Origin: JANXUF01 sp043747685
Lineage (GTDB): Bacteria > Actinomycetota > Acidimicrobiia > Acidimicrobiales > Ilumatobacteraceae
DNA length: 64,000 nt
Assembly: GCA_043747685.1 (NCBI GenBank)
Contig: JAYTOR010000076.1
Location: 24,155-88,154, forward strand
Reading direction: 5' to 3'
Made by a program: the position numbers and the translations under genes. Under the pieces are notes generated by a model, which was given only the letters and a program-made list of their open reading frames with translations, was not told where the DNA came from and made no database searches. This document shows, one piece after another, positions 17,034-24,924 of this stretch. Each line of letters starts with the position of its first letter. Positions within the stretch are counted from its first letter, which is position 1.

Positions 17034-17723
17034 ATGGTCATTGCCCTGGATATCGATGGAACCCTCTACGACGGCGTCGAAGTTGCCCCTGAAGCAGTCG
17101 ATGCGATCCGCCAGGCCAAGGCCGACGGGCACCGGCTGATCATCGTCAGTGGCAGGCGATGGGAACAGGTCAGGGGCGTCGTCCCGGAAGTCGATCTCTT
17201 CGAGCGTGTCATCGGAGAGGAGGGCGGCGTAATGGTCGACGTCGCAGCCGACACGCTGACACTGCTGCGCGACCCGGTCGAGCCGGAACTGGTGAGAGGG
17301 TTGGAGGCAGCAGGTGTTCCCTTCCTCGATGTCGGCCATGTCGTCATCGGAACGCCCGCAGAGTGGGTCGACGTCGTGACCCAGGTAAGAGATCGCCTCG
17401 GCAGCAGCCTGACGCTCGTGCACAACAAGTCATCCGTCGCACTGGCGCCCCCTGACTGCAACAAGGGAACCGGACTACGTGCGGCGATGGCGGATCTCGG
17501 TATCGAGGACATGCCGATCCTTGCCGTCGGCGATGCGGAGAACGACCTGGCGATGTTCCGCATCGCCACGATCGCTGTCGGCGTCGCCAATGCCGACGCA
17601 GCAGTGTTGGCATCCGGTGTGCCGATCACCGAAGCACGCGCTGGGCGCGGCGTCGCCGAGGCTCTGCGCCAATATCTCCCGAAACTCGCTACTCCCGTAC
17701 CCGTCGATCACGCAGCTCACTGA
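17034..17723 (+). CDS. HAD-IIB (Cof-type) sugar-phosphate phosphatase
   Basis: A 229-residue HAD enzyme with motif I ALDIDGTLYDG, motif II VSGRRWEQ, a C2-type cap between residues 80 and 155, the lysine in DCNKGTGL and motif IV VGDAENDLAMF. The class includes phosphoglycolate, sucrose-phosphate and trehalose-phosphate phosphatases. Because the gene is divergent from otsA with only ~100 bases between them and no classical otsB is seen, a role as trehalose-6-phosphate phosphatase is a reasonable guess, not a demonstrated one. AAGGAG sits 10 bases before the ATG at 17034. The 3' end overlaps the opposing ATP-binding gene by 35 bases. Confidence 0.85.
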   Translation: MVIALDIDGTLYDGVEVAPEAVDAIRQAKADGHRLIIVSGRRWEQVRGVVPEVDLFERVIGEEGGVMVDVAADTLTLLRDPVEPELVRGLEAAGVPFLDVGHVVIGTPAEWVDVVTQVRDRLGSSLTLVHNKSSVALAPPDCNKGTGLRAAMADLGIEDMPILAVGDAENDLAMFRIATIAVGVANADAAVLASGVPITEARAGRGVAEALRQYLPKLATPVPVDHAAH

Positions 17724-18099
17724 GTTCGGCCCAGACGCATTTGCCGGCATCGAGCCGCCCGATCCCCCATGTGTCGGCAAGCTCCTGGACGACACCGAGT
17801 CCGTGCCCGGGCTGCCGATCGGTTTCCGTACGACGCTGCGGATTGACGTCGTCGCAGTCGTCGACCTCGACGAGTACGTTCATGCCGGAGGACCCGACAC
17901 CCGAATAGCCGACACGGAGTGTGCAGCCACGGGTCGTGAAGGTGACGGCGTTGGCAACGAGTTCGCTGACGACGAGAACGACGTCTGCCACGAGCCCGAC
18001 CCGGGCGTCATCCGCCATCGCCTGCGCAACGGTAGAACGCGCGTGGTTGACGGACTCGGGATGGCCTGGCAGATGGATGTCGACGATCGTGGGCTCCAT
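17689..18099 (-). CDS. RsbW-type ATP-binding regulatory protein
   Basis: A GHKL-type domain protein of 136 residues. HLPGHPESVNHARSTV leads into the N-box VVSELVANAV, a divergent G1 box (VEVDDCDDVNP) and a GHGLGVV G2 box. It belongs to the HATPase_c_2 proteins that phosphorylate STAS partners or bind sigma factors. The ATG at 18099 (MEPTIVDIHLPG) fits the family start; the frame stays open to 18204 with other possible starts at 18117 and 18162. It overlaps the HAD gene by 35 bases tail to tail. With the STAS protein and the otsA-linked RsbW-like protein, it gives three partner-switch genes within 4 kb. Confidence 0.8.
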   Translation of the reverse strand: MEPTIVDIHLPGHPESVNHARSTVAQAMADDARVGLVADVVLVVSELVANAVTFTTRGCTLRVGYSGVGSSGMNVLVEVDDCDDVNPQRRTETDRQPGHGLGVVQELADTWGIGRLDAGKCVWAELSELRDRRVRE

Positions 18100-18226
18100 A
18101 GTGGTGAATACCCGCACAGCGGCCGCTTCAACCCCACTCAGCAGGAGGCGTCGTCGCACCATGGCAACGGGTCGACGACACCAGCGAGATAAACGCGACC
18201 GCATCAGACTGTGCGAGCATGCTCTG

Positions 18227-18634
18227 GTGTCCGGCGAGAGCGACCTCGTTCAGTTGCTGGCGACGATGCGACCAGTCGTGCGAGCTGGCGAATTCGTGTT
18301 CGTCAGTTCTGCAGCACCGCTGTCAGTCCCATCACTGGCGACGATTGCCGAGGACGAGGGCACGACATACGTTCTCGACCGAACGGACGCCGACACCCTC
18401 GGCCTGCACTACGAGTTCGTGGCCGGTTGGATCACCCTGCAGGTGCACTCGTCCCTGGCGGCAGTCGGCCTGACCGCAGCGGTCAGCGGCAGCCTGACGG
18501 AGGTCGACATCAGCTGCAACGTCCTCGCTGGCTTCTACCACGATCATCTCCTCGTACCCATCGACCGTCTCGCCGATGCGTTGCAGGCGTTGGAGGCGTT
18601 GGCTGCGTTCACGGCCCGCCCACGCCGCCTGTGA
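18227..18634 (+). CDS. ACT-domain protein (ACT_7 type)
   Basis: About 135 residues: SGESDLVQLLATMRPVVRAG, then a FVFVSSAAPL strand, and a second half (FVAGWITLQVHSSLAAVGL) typical of the double-ACT 'ACT domain-containing protein' group. ACT modules usually bind amino acids or other small ligands; no enzyme domain is attached, so a sensor or chaperone role is possible. The start is unclear: GTG 18227 matches the family's MSGERDL-like opening, while an ATG at 18161 would add 22 basic residues and overlap the divergent RsbW-type gene. Confidence 0.75.
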   Translation: MSGESDLVQLLATMRPVVRAGEFVFVSSAAPLSVPSLATIAEDEGTTYVLDRTDADTLGLHYEFVAGWITLQVHSSLAAVGLTAAVSGSLTEVDISCNVLAGFYHDHLLVPIDRLADALQALEALAAFTARPRRL

Positions 18635-18711
18635 TCAGCGGCAGTGTCGACACCGCATCAGGCATAGCGCCGCTCGTGCAGGACTGCCACAATCGTGGCG
18701 GCGCACACGAC

Positions 18712-18758
18712 GCCGAGTCACGAGATATCGCAGCGGCTGCGAGATGCGGTGACTCGGA
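18712..18758. repeat. Intergenic palindrome, copy D
   Basis: Arms 18712-18733 and 18737-18758 with a 3-base loop. The left arm contains GAGTCACGAGATATCGCAG, which is the perfect partner of the right arm in copies A and B, while its own right arm reads GAGATGCGGTGACTC, the form seen in copy E. It lies between two genes transcribed in the same direction. Confidence 0.85.
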
Positions 18759-18879
18759 TCGAGATCCGCAGGCCGCCAACTGGCACACGGCGTGCCATCC
18801 GTCATGCCGTGAATGTCGCAACGGCGACGGACACCGGAAGCAGATCGGCGCATGCTGAACTCGATCCCGAGGGAGCGAG

Positions 18880-19086
18880 ATGAACGAGCACTACACCGCA
18901 AAGGCAATCAACGTCGAATACCAGCAGGCGATCGCTGCCGCCGAGCAGTTCGGCATGTACCTGCCGAAGCGACGCTCGATCCGGAATACGGTGACTGTGC
19001 GCATGCGCCGTCGGTCGCACGTCACCCGGAACACGACACAGGCGACACCTCGAACGACAGCGGTCAGCGCCGCGCCATCTGCCTGA
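18880..19086 (+). CDS. Small basic hypothetical protein
   Basis: A 68-residue protein (MNEHYTAKAINVEYQQAIAAAE...) with a helical first half and an Arg/Thr-rich basic tail. GGGAGCGAG precedes the ATG at a good distance, which is the main reason to believe it. I do not recognise the family. It overlaps the 3' end of the Crp-like gene by 23 bases tail to tail. Confidence 0.5.
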   Translation: MNEHYTAKAINVEYQQAIAAAEQFGMYLPKRRSIRNTVTVRMRRRSHVTRNTTQATPRTTAVSAAPSA

Positions 19087-19573
19087 CTGTCACGCCGTCG
19101 AGGACGCGGATCGTTCCGCGATCGACGCTGAGGGTGCCAACCTGAACACCTGCTCGGAGCACGCGATTCACGGTCTGACGAACCGTGCCTGCAGCGCGTG
19201 CGAGATCATCCTGCAACATTCGGATCGGCGCGTCGCCGTAGGTCTCCGCCAAGACTTCCAACCGTCGCCAGACCTGTTGCTCCGGCAGCATCAGCAGTTC
19301 GACGGCGAAGTCGGTGGTACGTCTAACCAGGTGGGCAAGTGCAACCACGAGGAATCGATCGACGCCTGGCTGACGCTCTCGCAACGCCTCGAGATCCTGG
19401 CGATACAACGCAAGCGTCTCGGTCGGCTCCAAGGCGCACACTCGCGCCGACCTTCGACTGTCGGGATGCACCAGCGCCAACTCGCCGACATGCTCTCCTG
19501 GCTGTGCGACTCGCACGATGATCACCTGTCCCTGGGCCGTCGACATCTCGACACTCAACCTGCCGGACTGCAC
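19064..19573 (-). CDS. Crp/Fnr-family regulator with shortened cNMP domain
   Basis: A 169-residue protein. The second half of a cyclic-nucleotide-binding beta-roll is visible (VQSGRLSVEMS, PGEHVGELAL, ALEPTETLALYRQDLEAL), then the dimerisation helix and a winged-helix DNA-binding domain (LARAAGTVRQTVNRVLR). Family members are about 220 residues; the first ~30-40 residues of the beta-roll are missing because no start codon lies further upstream in this frame. Codons in frame before the GTG at 19573 still read like the missing strand (CSSCIHLVQ) and run into the end of the GGDEF-EAL gene. It may be a 5'-eroded gene or start at a rare codon. Confidence 0.6.
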   Translation of the reverse strand: MQSGRLSVEMSTAQGQVIIVRVAQPGEHVGELALVHPDSRRSARVCALEPTETLALYRQDLEALRERQPGVDRFLVVALAHLVRRTTDFAVELLMLPEQQVWRRLEVLAETYGDAPIRMLQDDLARAAGTVRQTVNRVLRAGVQVGTLSVDRGTIRVLDGVTVRQMARR

Positions 19574-19604
19574 CAGGTGAATACAGCTCGAGCACCCGTC
19601 GGCA

Positions 19605-21869
19605 TCAGACGACGGCCGCCTCCCGGGAAGATGGGGCGTCCATGTAGGCGATGACGTCAGCGAGCGGCATCGGTCGCATCAGGTGGTACCCCTGCAAGTA
19701 GCGGCAGCCCATCTGCTGCAGCGTCCTTGCCTGCTGTTCACTTTCGATTCCTTCACCGACCACGGCCAGGTCGAGCCCGCGACCAAGATCGATGATCGTC
19801 TGCGTCACGCACCTCGACTGCGTCTCGCCGAGATCGGCGACAAACGACTGATCGATCTTCAGCCCGGTGACGGGAAGCCGGCTCAGCCTGCTGAGGGACG
19901 AATAGCCGGTACCGAAGTCGTCGATCCATACGCCGACCCCCATCGACCGAAGACCCTCGACGACGAGTTGGGCAAGCTCCGGCTGAGCCAATGCCGATTC
20001 GGTGATCTCGACGATCAGCAGACCCGGATCGATGTGCGCTTCGGCGAGCACCTCATTCATCTGCATGAGCAATGCGTCGTTGAACTGCCGGACGGACACG
20101 TTGACGCAGACCCCGCCGAAGTGCTGGAAATCTGCGAGTTGACGAGCGGCCTGTACGGCGTCGCGCATCACGTCCCGGCCAATGGCGATGATCAGACCGC
20201 ATTCCTCGGCAACGGCGAGGAATGCGTTCGGTGCCAACACACCTCGTGTCGGATGGTGCCAGCGAAGCAGCGCCTCGAAGTAGACACGCTCCGACTGAGA
20301 GTCGATGATCGGCTGGAAGTCCAGTCGGAACTGGTCGGCGTCTAGGGCGAGATGCAGCTCGTGGGCGATCGTCGCCCATTCGTCCATGCGCATCTTGAGC
20401 TCGTCGTCGAAGACGGTTGACTGATCGCGTCCGGCCTGTTTCGACGCATACATGGCGACGTCTGCTTCGACGAGCATCGATGCAGCGGTCGAATCAGCCG
20501 ATCGACCGGTGATGCCGATGCTTGCCGACAGATAGTGCTGCGTATCGCCGACCGCGAACGGTTGCCGGAGTTGTTCGCACAACCGATGAGCGACAACCTG
20601 GGCATCTTCACCGGACAGCGGGCAGAGGATCGCGAACTCATCGCCACCAAGCCGGGCAACGACGTCGGTCTGACGCGCTGTCGAGGCGATGCGTGACGCA
20701 GCGGCGACGAGGATGAGGTCGCCGGTATCGTGCCCGCAGCGGTCATTGACCAACTTGAAGCGGTCCAGATCGATGAGCATGACCGTCAGCTGGCGCTCCG
20801 GGAAATCGTCGAGCGCGCCGGCCAAGGCCTCGTTGAACTGTTGGCGGTTTGCCAAGCCGGTCAGTTGATCGCGTCGCGCCGCCGTCATCAGCCCGTGGTC
20901 CGATGCCAGGCGCGCGCTGACGTTGGTGGCAAACACGAGACGTGCAGGAATGCCTTCGAAGACGCATTCGGTGGTCGTGATCTGCACGTGGATCGAGGTG
21001 CCGTCCGAGCGACGATGCCGCCACAGCCTGACCATCGTTTCCGGGTAGACCTCGACGTTTCGCAGTGTCGTTTCGAGCACCGCTGCCTCGTCGGAATCGC
21101 GGATATCGAGGATGTCCATCGACAGGATCTGCTCCCGATCCCATCCGTATTGATCGATGAACGCCTCGTTGACTGCCAGGAACCCGAGCGTCTCGGTCGA
21201 GTAGACCCAGGCAGGGCGTCGATGCCGGCCGATGCGGTCGTCGAACTGCGAACGGTTCGTCACCATCGGCACCATCATCCGAACCTCGTGAGCCGAAGGC
21301 GCTTCGTCCTGGGATCGCCTCCACCGCAATTCGAGCAGCGCTTCGACGAAGTCGGTGAAGCGCTGGACCGAGGCGACGTCCTTGGCGGTGAACGCGTCCG
21401 GCTGATCGCTCATCACGCACAGGGCACCGACGACCTCACCGAAGGCCCGCACCGGGCCCCCGATGTACGAGCGGATGAACGGGGGCCCGGTGACCTGAGC
21501 ATTGCCCGCCAGGTGTACGTCCTCCGATGCGTCCGGGAGGGAGATGAGCTGACCGCTACGAACCACCCGATCGAACACGCCGAGTTCACGATCGATCTCG
21601 ACCAGCGAGAAGCCGACGGACACCTTGAACCGCTGCAGCTCACGTTCGATGAACGACAGCGCAGCGAAGCTCGTGCTGCAGTGCTCCGCCACAAGTGCGA
21701 CAAGGTCGTCGAAGACCTGTTCCCGAGGTGTGTAGACGACATCGAGACGGTCGAGGGTGAGCAGCCGTTGCGCCTCGCGGTCGGCTGACCCTCCGGCCAC
21801 AGGGTCTGTTGTACCACCACCATCGCCTGGCACGCTGCGCCTACTCCCCCGCCTCGCCGTCTGTCCCAC
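19605..21869 (-). CDS. GAF-PAS-GGDEF-EAL signalling protein (c-di-GMP turnover)
   Basis: A 754-residue protein. A GAF domain (residues ~40-190), a PAS domain (~220-325; FLAVNEAFIDQYGW), a GGDEF domain with intact RLGGDEF (~330-490) and an EAL domain (~510-745) with FEALLRW, NVSVRQF, DDFGTGYSSL and GEGIE. Both catalytic cores look complete, so it may make and break c-di-GMP depending on the sensed signal. It starts at a GTG at 21869. Its end lies 31 bases before the first in-frame start of the shortened Crp-like gene, which suggests a common transcript. Confidence 0.92.
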   Translation of the reverse strand: MGQTARRGSRRSVPGDGGGTTDPVAGGSADREAQRLLTLDRLDVVYTPREQVFDDLVALVAEHCSTSFAALSFIERELQRFKVSVGFSLVEIDRELGVFDRVVRSGQLISLPDASEDVHLAGNAQVTGPPFIRSYIGGPVRAFGEVVGALCVMSDQPDAFTAKDVASVQRFTDFVEALLELRWRRSQDEAPSAHEVRMMVPMVTNRSQFDDRIGRHRRPAWVYSTETLGFLAVNEAFIDQYGWDREQILSMDILDIRDSDEAAVLETTLRNVEVYPETMVRLWRHRRSDGTSIHVQITTTECVFEGIPARLVFATNVSARLASDHGLMTAARRDQLTGLANRQQFNEALAGALDDFPERQLTVMLIDLDRFKLVNDRCGHDTGDLILVAAASRIASTARQTDVVARLGGDEFAILCPLSGEDAQVVAHRLCEQLRQPFAVGDTQHYLSASIGITGRSADSTAASMLVEADVAMYASKQAGRDQSTVFDDELKMRMDEWATIAHELHLALDADQFRLDFQPIIDSQSERVYFEALLRWHHPTRGVLAPNAFLAVAEECGLIIAIGRDVMRDAVQAARQLADFQHFGGVCVNVSVRQFNDALLMQMNEVLAEAHIDPGLLIVEITESALAQPELAQLVVEGLRSMGVGVWIDDFGTGYSSLSRLSRLPVTGLKIDQSFVADLGETQSRCVTQTIIDLGRGLDLAVVGEGIESEQQARTLQQMGCRYLQGYHLMRPMPLADVIAYMDAPSSREAAVV

Positions 21870-22050
21870 GCCTCCGAACGAGGCCGCTTCGGCTGTTGGC
21901 CACCGCCGTCAGCATCGCGCCGATTACTGTACCCAAACAACCACTCTTTGCAGTACTGATGTCACCTGTTGGCGAATAGCGCAGCCGATAGACGACGACG
22001 AATGTGACATCGGCGGCACGAGGGTTACGAAGGCTCCACGGGTGGTAGTG

Positions 22051-22437
22051 ATGATGCGGTACCAGCGGATTCCCGCCGAGAAAGCCGATGCCGTGGATCG
22101 ATATCAATATGTCGTCGTCATGACCGCTTGTCTGGTGTTGACGCTGCCGTTGGAATTTCTCTTCGGCGCGCGTGTCTGGAGACGACCGAGGCGTCTGTTG
22201 GTCGCCATCGTTCCGGTGCTTGCAGTGTTCACGCTCTGGGATCTGTGGGCCAGCGCGCACGGTACATGGACGTTCGACCGGCGATACACGGTCGGCGTGA
22301 CGCTGCCGGGTGGCATGGCCGTCGAAGAACTGCTGTTCTTCGTCACCATCCCGATCTGCACGCTGTTGACGTTGGAGGCGGTACGCAACATCCTTGCCGG
22401 CTGCGCCCCGATCCAACAGCGGAGACGGGCACACTGA
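22051..22437 (+). CDS. crtYc: Lycopene cyclase subunit CrtYc
   Basis: One half of the actinobacterial heterodimeric lycopene cyclase, with three predicted membrane helices and the conserved motifs LPLEFLFG, FTLWDLWA and GGMAVEELLFFVTIP. It cyclises the ends of lycopene to beta rings together with CrtYd. The ATG pair at 22051/22054 is preceded by GGGTGG; a GTG at 22093 is an alternative start closer to the typical family length. The TGA overlaps the crtYd ATG (TGATG). First gene of a + strand operon. Confidence 0.88.
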   Translation: MMRYQRIPAEKADAVDRYQYVVVMTACLVLTLPLEFLFGARVWRRPRRLLVAIVPVLAVFTLWDLWASAHGTWTFDRRYTVGVTLPGGMAVEELLFFVTIPICTLLTLEAVRNILAGCAPIQQRRRAH

Positions 22438-22808
22438 TGTCGATCTATCCTGCGTTGTCGCTGATCTCCGTAATCGCCGTCGTCCTCCTCGAACGATTTG
22501 TCTTCCGCAGCGGCGTGATGAAAACCCGGTCGTTCTGGATATCCATGGTCATCATCTTCGCCTTCATGATCCCCGTCGACGGCTGGCTGACCAAACTGTC
22601 GGCGCCGATCGTCGCCTACCGCGCCAGCGACACCAGTGGCCTGCGGCCGATCTGGGATATCCCCCTCGAAGAGTTCGCCTATGCCTTTGCGCTGTGCACG
22701 CTCGTGATCCTGCTCTGGGACCGCTCGAATCGTTCCGAGCGGACCCGGCAACCCCACTCAGGCCAGACGAACCTCGACCTGACCGCTCGAACGGAGCCCG
22801 TATCATGA
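22437..22808 (+). CDS. crtYd: Lycopene cyclase subunit CrtYd
   Basis: A 123-residue membrane protein with three helices. The motifs SFWISMVIIFAFMIPVDGWL and WDIPLEEFAYAFALCTL carry the PxE(E/D) signature of the second cyclase half. It starts on the crtYc stop and ends in an ATGA overlap with crtZ, so the three genes are translationally coupled. The polar tail after residue 100 is variable in the family. Confidence 0.9.
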   Translation: MSIYPALSLISVIAVVLLERFVFRSGVMKTRSFWISMVIIFAFMIPVDGWLTKLSAPIVAYRASDTSGLRPIWDIPLEEFAYAFALCTLVILLWDRSNRSERTRQPHSGQTNLDLTARTEPVS

Positions 22809-23314
22809 CTGTCCTGATCGTCATCGCCTCGTTCGTGGCGATGGAAGGGGTGAGCTACGCACTGCACCGTTGGGTCATGCACCGCATCGGCATGCGCCTC
22901 CATGCCAGTCACCATCGTCCGCCGCAGCCTGGCTGGGAGGCGAACGATCTGTTCCCGGTGATGTTCTCAGTGATCGGCATCACCGTGTTCACGCTCGCTA
23001 GCGTCGGTCCGCAAATCACAATGCTGTGGTGGGTCGGGCTCGGCGTGACGCTGTACGGACTGTGCTATCTGTTCGTGCACGACGTCTATATCCATCACCG
23101 GCTGCCGATCCGCATGCCACCACTGCGCTATCTGGAGTGGGTTCGCCGTTCCCATCGGGTCCACCACATCACGGGAGCGGAGCCCTACGGCATGTTGTTC
23201 CCGGTCGTGCCGCGTTCGACCCGCCAAGACGACGGTGCTGCGTCGCCAGGGCGACCGACTCGGGACATCCTCGATCGGCGAGCGAGCAGCCGGGCGATGC
23301 GCAGCCGGTTGTAA
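22805..23314 (+). CDS. crtZ: Beta-carotene hydroxylase, CrtZ type
   Basis: A 169-residue fatty-acid-hydroxylase-superfamily enzyme. The di-iron histidines are visible as HRWVMH, HASHH, HDVYIHH and HRVHH, with hydrophobic helices between them. It adds hydroxyl groups to beta rings, giving cryptoxanthin and zeaxanthin. The ATG overlaps the crtYd stop (ATGA). The conserved part ends near PYGMLFPVVP (about 23215); the remaining ~30 residues are antisense to the acyltransferase gene, which it overlaps by 130 bases. Confidence 0.9.
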   Translation: MTVLIVIASFVAMEGVSYALHRWVMHRIGMRLHASHHRPPQPGWEANDLFPVMFSVIGITVFTLASVGPQITMLWWVGLGVTLYGLCYLFVHDVYIHHRLPIRMPPLRYLEWVRRSHRVHHITGAEPYGMLFPVVPRSTRQDDGAASPGRPTRDILDRRASSRAMRSRL

Positions 23315-23748
23315 CGCTGGATGGCGATGAACGGCACATTGACACCGATGCCGTAGACAACCATGAAAACGCCCACCGGCACGGAATTCCAGACGAAGAA
23401 CAGCGGCGAGGCCGCAGCAGCCAGGACATGACCGACTTCAGCCCGGCGGGTTTCCGTGGCGAACACCAGCAGGTCGCTGTCGTGCGAGGCCGGCAACGAC
23501 TTCTTGGACACTCCTCCGGCGAAGATTGCACCGGCCTCTGGCAACTTGTCCTTCCATCGTCTGATGGCGACGCGCTCGTAGATCCGTCCTGACCGTTCCC
23601 ATGTGCGTGGGGTTGTGAGCCAGGTGTCATGGTCGAGGCGCCGGTTGTTCATGCGGTGCACCAGGTAACCCGTTCCGGCGTGGATCAGCCCCCATGCGGC
23701 GACATCGATGAGCACTGTCGGGATCTTCGGCAGTTCGATCAGCGCCAC
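23185..23748 (-). CDS. Carotenoid glycosyl acyltransferase, CrtO (staphyloxanthin-type) family
   Basis: A 187-residue protein close to glycosyl-4,4'-diaponeurosporenoate acyltransferase: WERSGRIYERV, RRWKDKLPEAG, GGVSKKSL, ETRRAEVGHVL, PLFFVWN and IQRYNRLRIARLL are the family landmarks, with membrane helices near both ends. It should attach a fatty acyl chain to the sugar of a carotenoid glycoside. The GTG at 23748 starts two bases after the glycosyltransferase stop, so the two are coupled. The C-terminal tail overlaps crtZ on the other strand. Confidence 0.85.
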   Translation of the reverse strand: MALIELPKIPTVLIDVAAWGLIHAGTGYLVHRMNNRRLDHDTWLTTPRTWERSGRIYERVAIRRWKDKLPEAGAIFAGGVSKKSLPASHDSDLLVFATETRRAEVGHVLAAAASPLFFVWNSVPVGVFMVVYGIGVNVPFIAIQRYNRLRIARLLARRSRMSRVGRPGDAAPSSWRVERGTTGNNMP

Positions 23749-23750
23749 GC

Positions 23751-24866
23751 TCAGGTGCCTCTGGCCTGCGTACCGATCATCCGCCCGCGCCAGCGGACCG
23801 GACGCTTGAACAGCACGAGCAGCGACGACCTGGCGAAGACGGTGACGAAGACCAGCAGCGGTACCGGGAAGATCACGAACGTCAGCCAACGGAACGACCC
23901 CAGCCGTTTGAGCAACAGCCCGAGATGTATCGACATCACGACCCAAGCGATCGAGGCGGCCACCGGGACACCACCGTGTGCGGCCCAGCCAACCCATCCC
24001 GCCACTGTCGATAGGGCCACAGAAGCGAGCGCGGCGATCCATACGACCGTCGCGCCGACGGCGACTGGCGATGCCTGACCGGCGCCGAGGGCGATGTTCT
24101 TGGTCCATCCCTCGACGAGTGAGCGGATGCCGTCCGGATACATGCGGAACTGCACGAGCCCACCGCCGAGCAGGCATTCCGTCGCCAATCCCGATGCCCG
24201 ATAGCACTGTGCCAGCGCAATGTCCTCGACGACGCAGGTGCGTACCCGAGCGTGACCGCCCACGGCTTCGTAGTCGGCGTAGCTGGTGACCATGCATGGG
24301 CCGAAGGCCACAGCACGTCCGCGAGTGCCGCCACGGTACCGCCGGAACGTGAACTGTCCGGAGCCGAGTACCGCAGCGGCGTTGAACAGCGCCGACAACT
24401 GTTCATACAGATGCGGGACTCGGTGGAACGGTTGGACGGACACCAGTCCCCCACAGTCGCGTTGAGCGGCGACGACGTGCCCGAGCGCGCCGGGAGCAAG
24501 CCGCGTGTCGGCGTCGAGGAAGACGAGCACGCTGCCGCGTGCAGCGGCAGCGCCAACATGACATGCCCAGGGCTTGCCTGCCCAGCCTGCAGGCAGCGGA
24601 CCGGCTGGGATCACCCGCGCACCCCAGATCGAGGCGATCGAGGCGGTCTCGTCGATCGACGAATCGTCGACGACGATGACTTCCAGACACCCGGCGCCCT
24701 GCAATGTGGCGAGAAGTCTCGGGAGCGACAACGCCTCGTTGCGCGCTGGGATGATCACCGACAGCTGGGAAACATCTGCCGGGTGCGTGCTGCTGAGCAT
24801 GCGCGGGCGGGAGAACATCGCCGACGCAGCGAACACGCCGACGATGGCAATGACGAGCACGATCAC
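23751..24866 (-). CDS. Carotenoid glycosyltransferase, CrtQ-like (GT2)
   Basis: A 371-residue GT2 enzyme anchored by an N-terminal helix (IVLVIAIVGVFAASAMF) and three C-terminal helices. The catalytic motifs are SVIIPARNEALSL, VVDDSSIDET, VFLDADTR, VVEDIALAQ and a QFRMYPDG segment that stands for the Q/RxxRW region. It resembles CrtQ, which glycosylates carotenoid carboxylates; here no carotenoid oxidase making an acid is present, so the acceptor is more likely a CrtZ-made hydroxyl group. It starts at a GTG at 24866, 58 bases after crtB. Confidence 0.85.
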   Translation of the reverse strand: MIVLVIAIVGVFAASAMFSRPRMLSSTHPADVSQLSVIIPARNEALSLPRLLATLQGAGCLEVIVVDDSSIDETASIASIWGARVIPAGPLPAGWAGKPWACHVGAAAARGSVLVFLDADTRLAPGALGHVVAAQRDCGGLVSVQPFHRVPHLYEQLSALFNAAAVLGSGQFTFRRYRGGTRGRAVAFGPCMVTSYADYEAVGGHARVRTCVVEDIALAQCYRASGLATECLLGGGLVQFRMYPDGIRSLVEGWTKNIALGAGQASPVAVGATVVWIAALASVALSTVAGWVGWAAHGGVPVAASIAWVVMSIHLGLLLKRLGSFRWLTFVIFPVPLLVFVTVFARSSLLVLFKRPVRWRGRMIGTQARGT

Positions 24867-24924
24867 CCCCGCTTCGCCACCCGTCGAGCCTGCTGAAATC
24901 GTGGGATTGGCGGAACTCGTCGCA

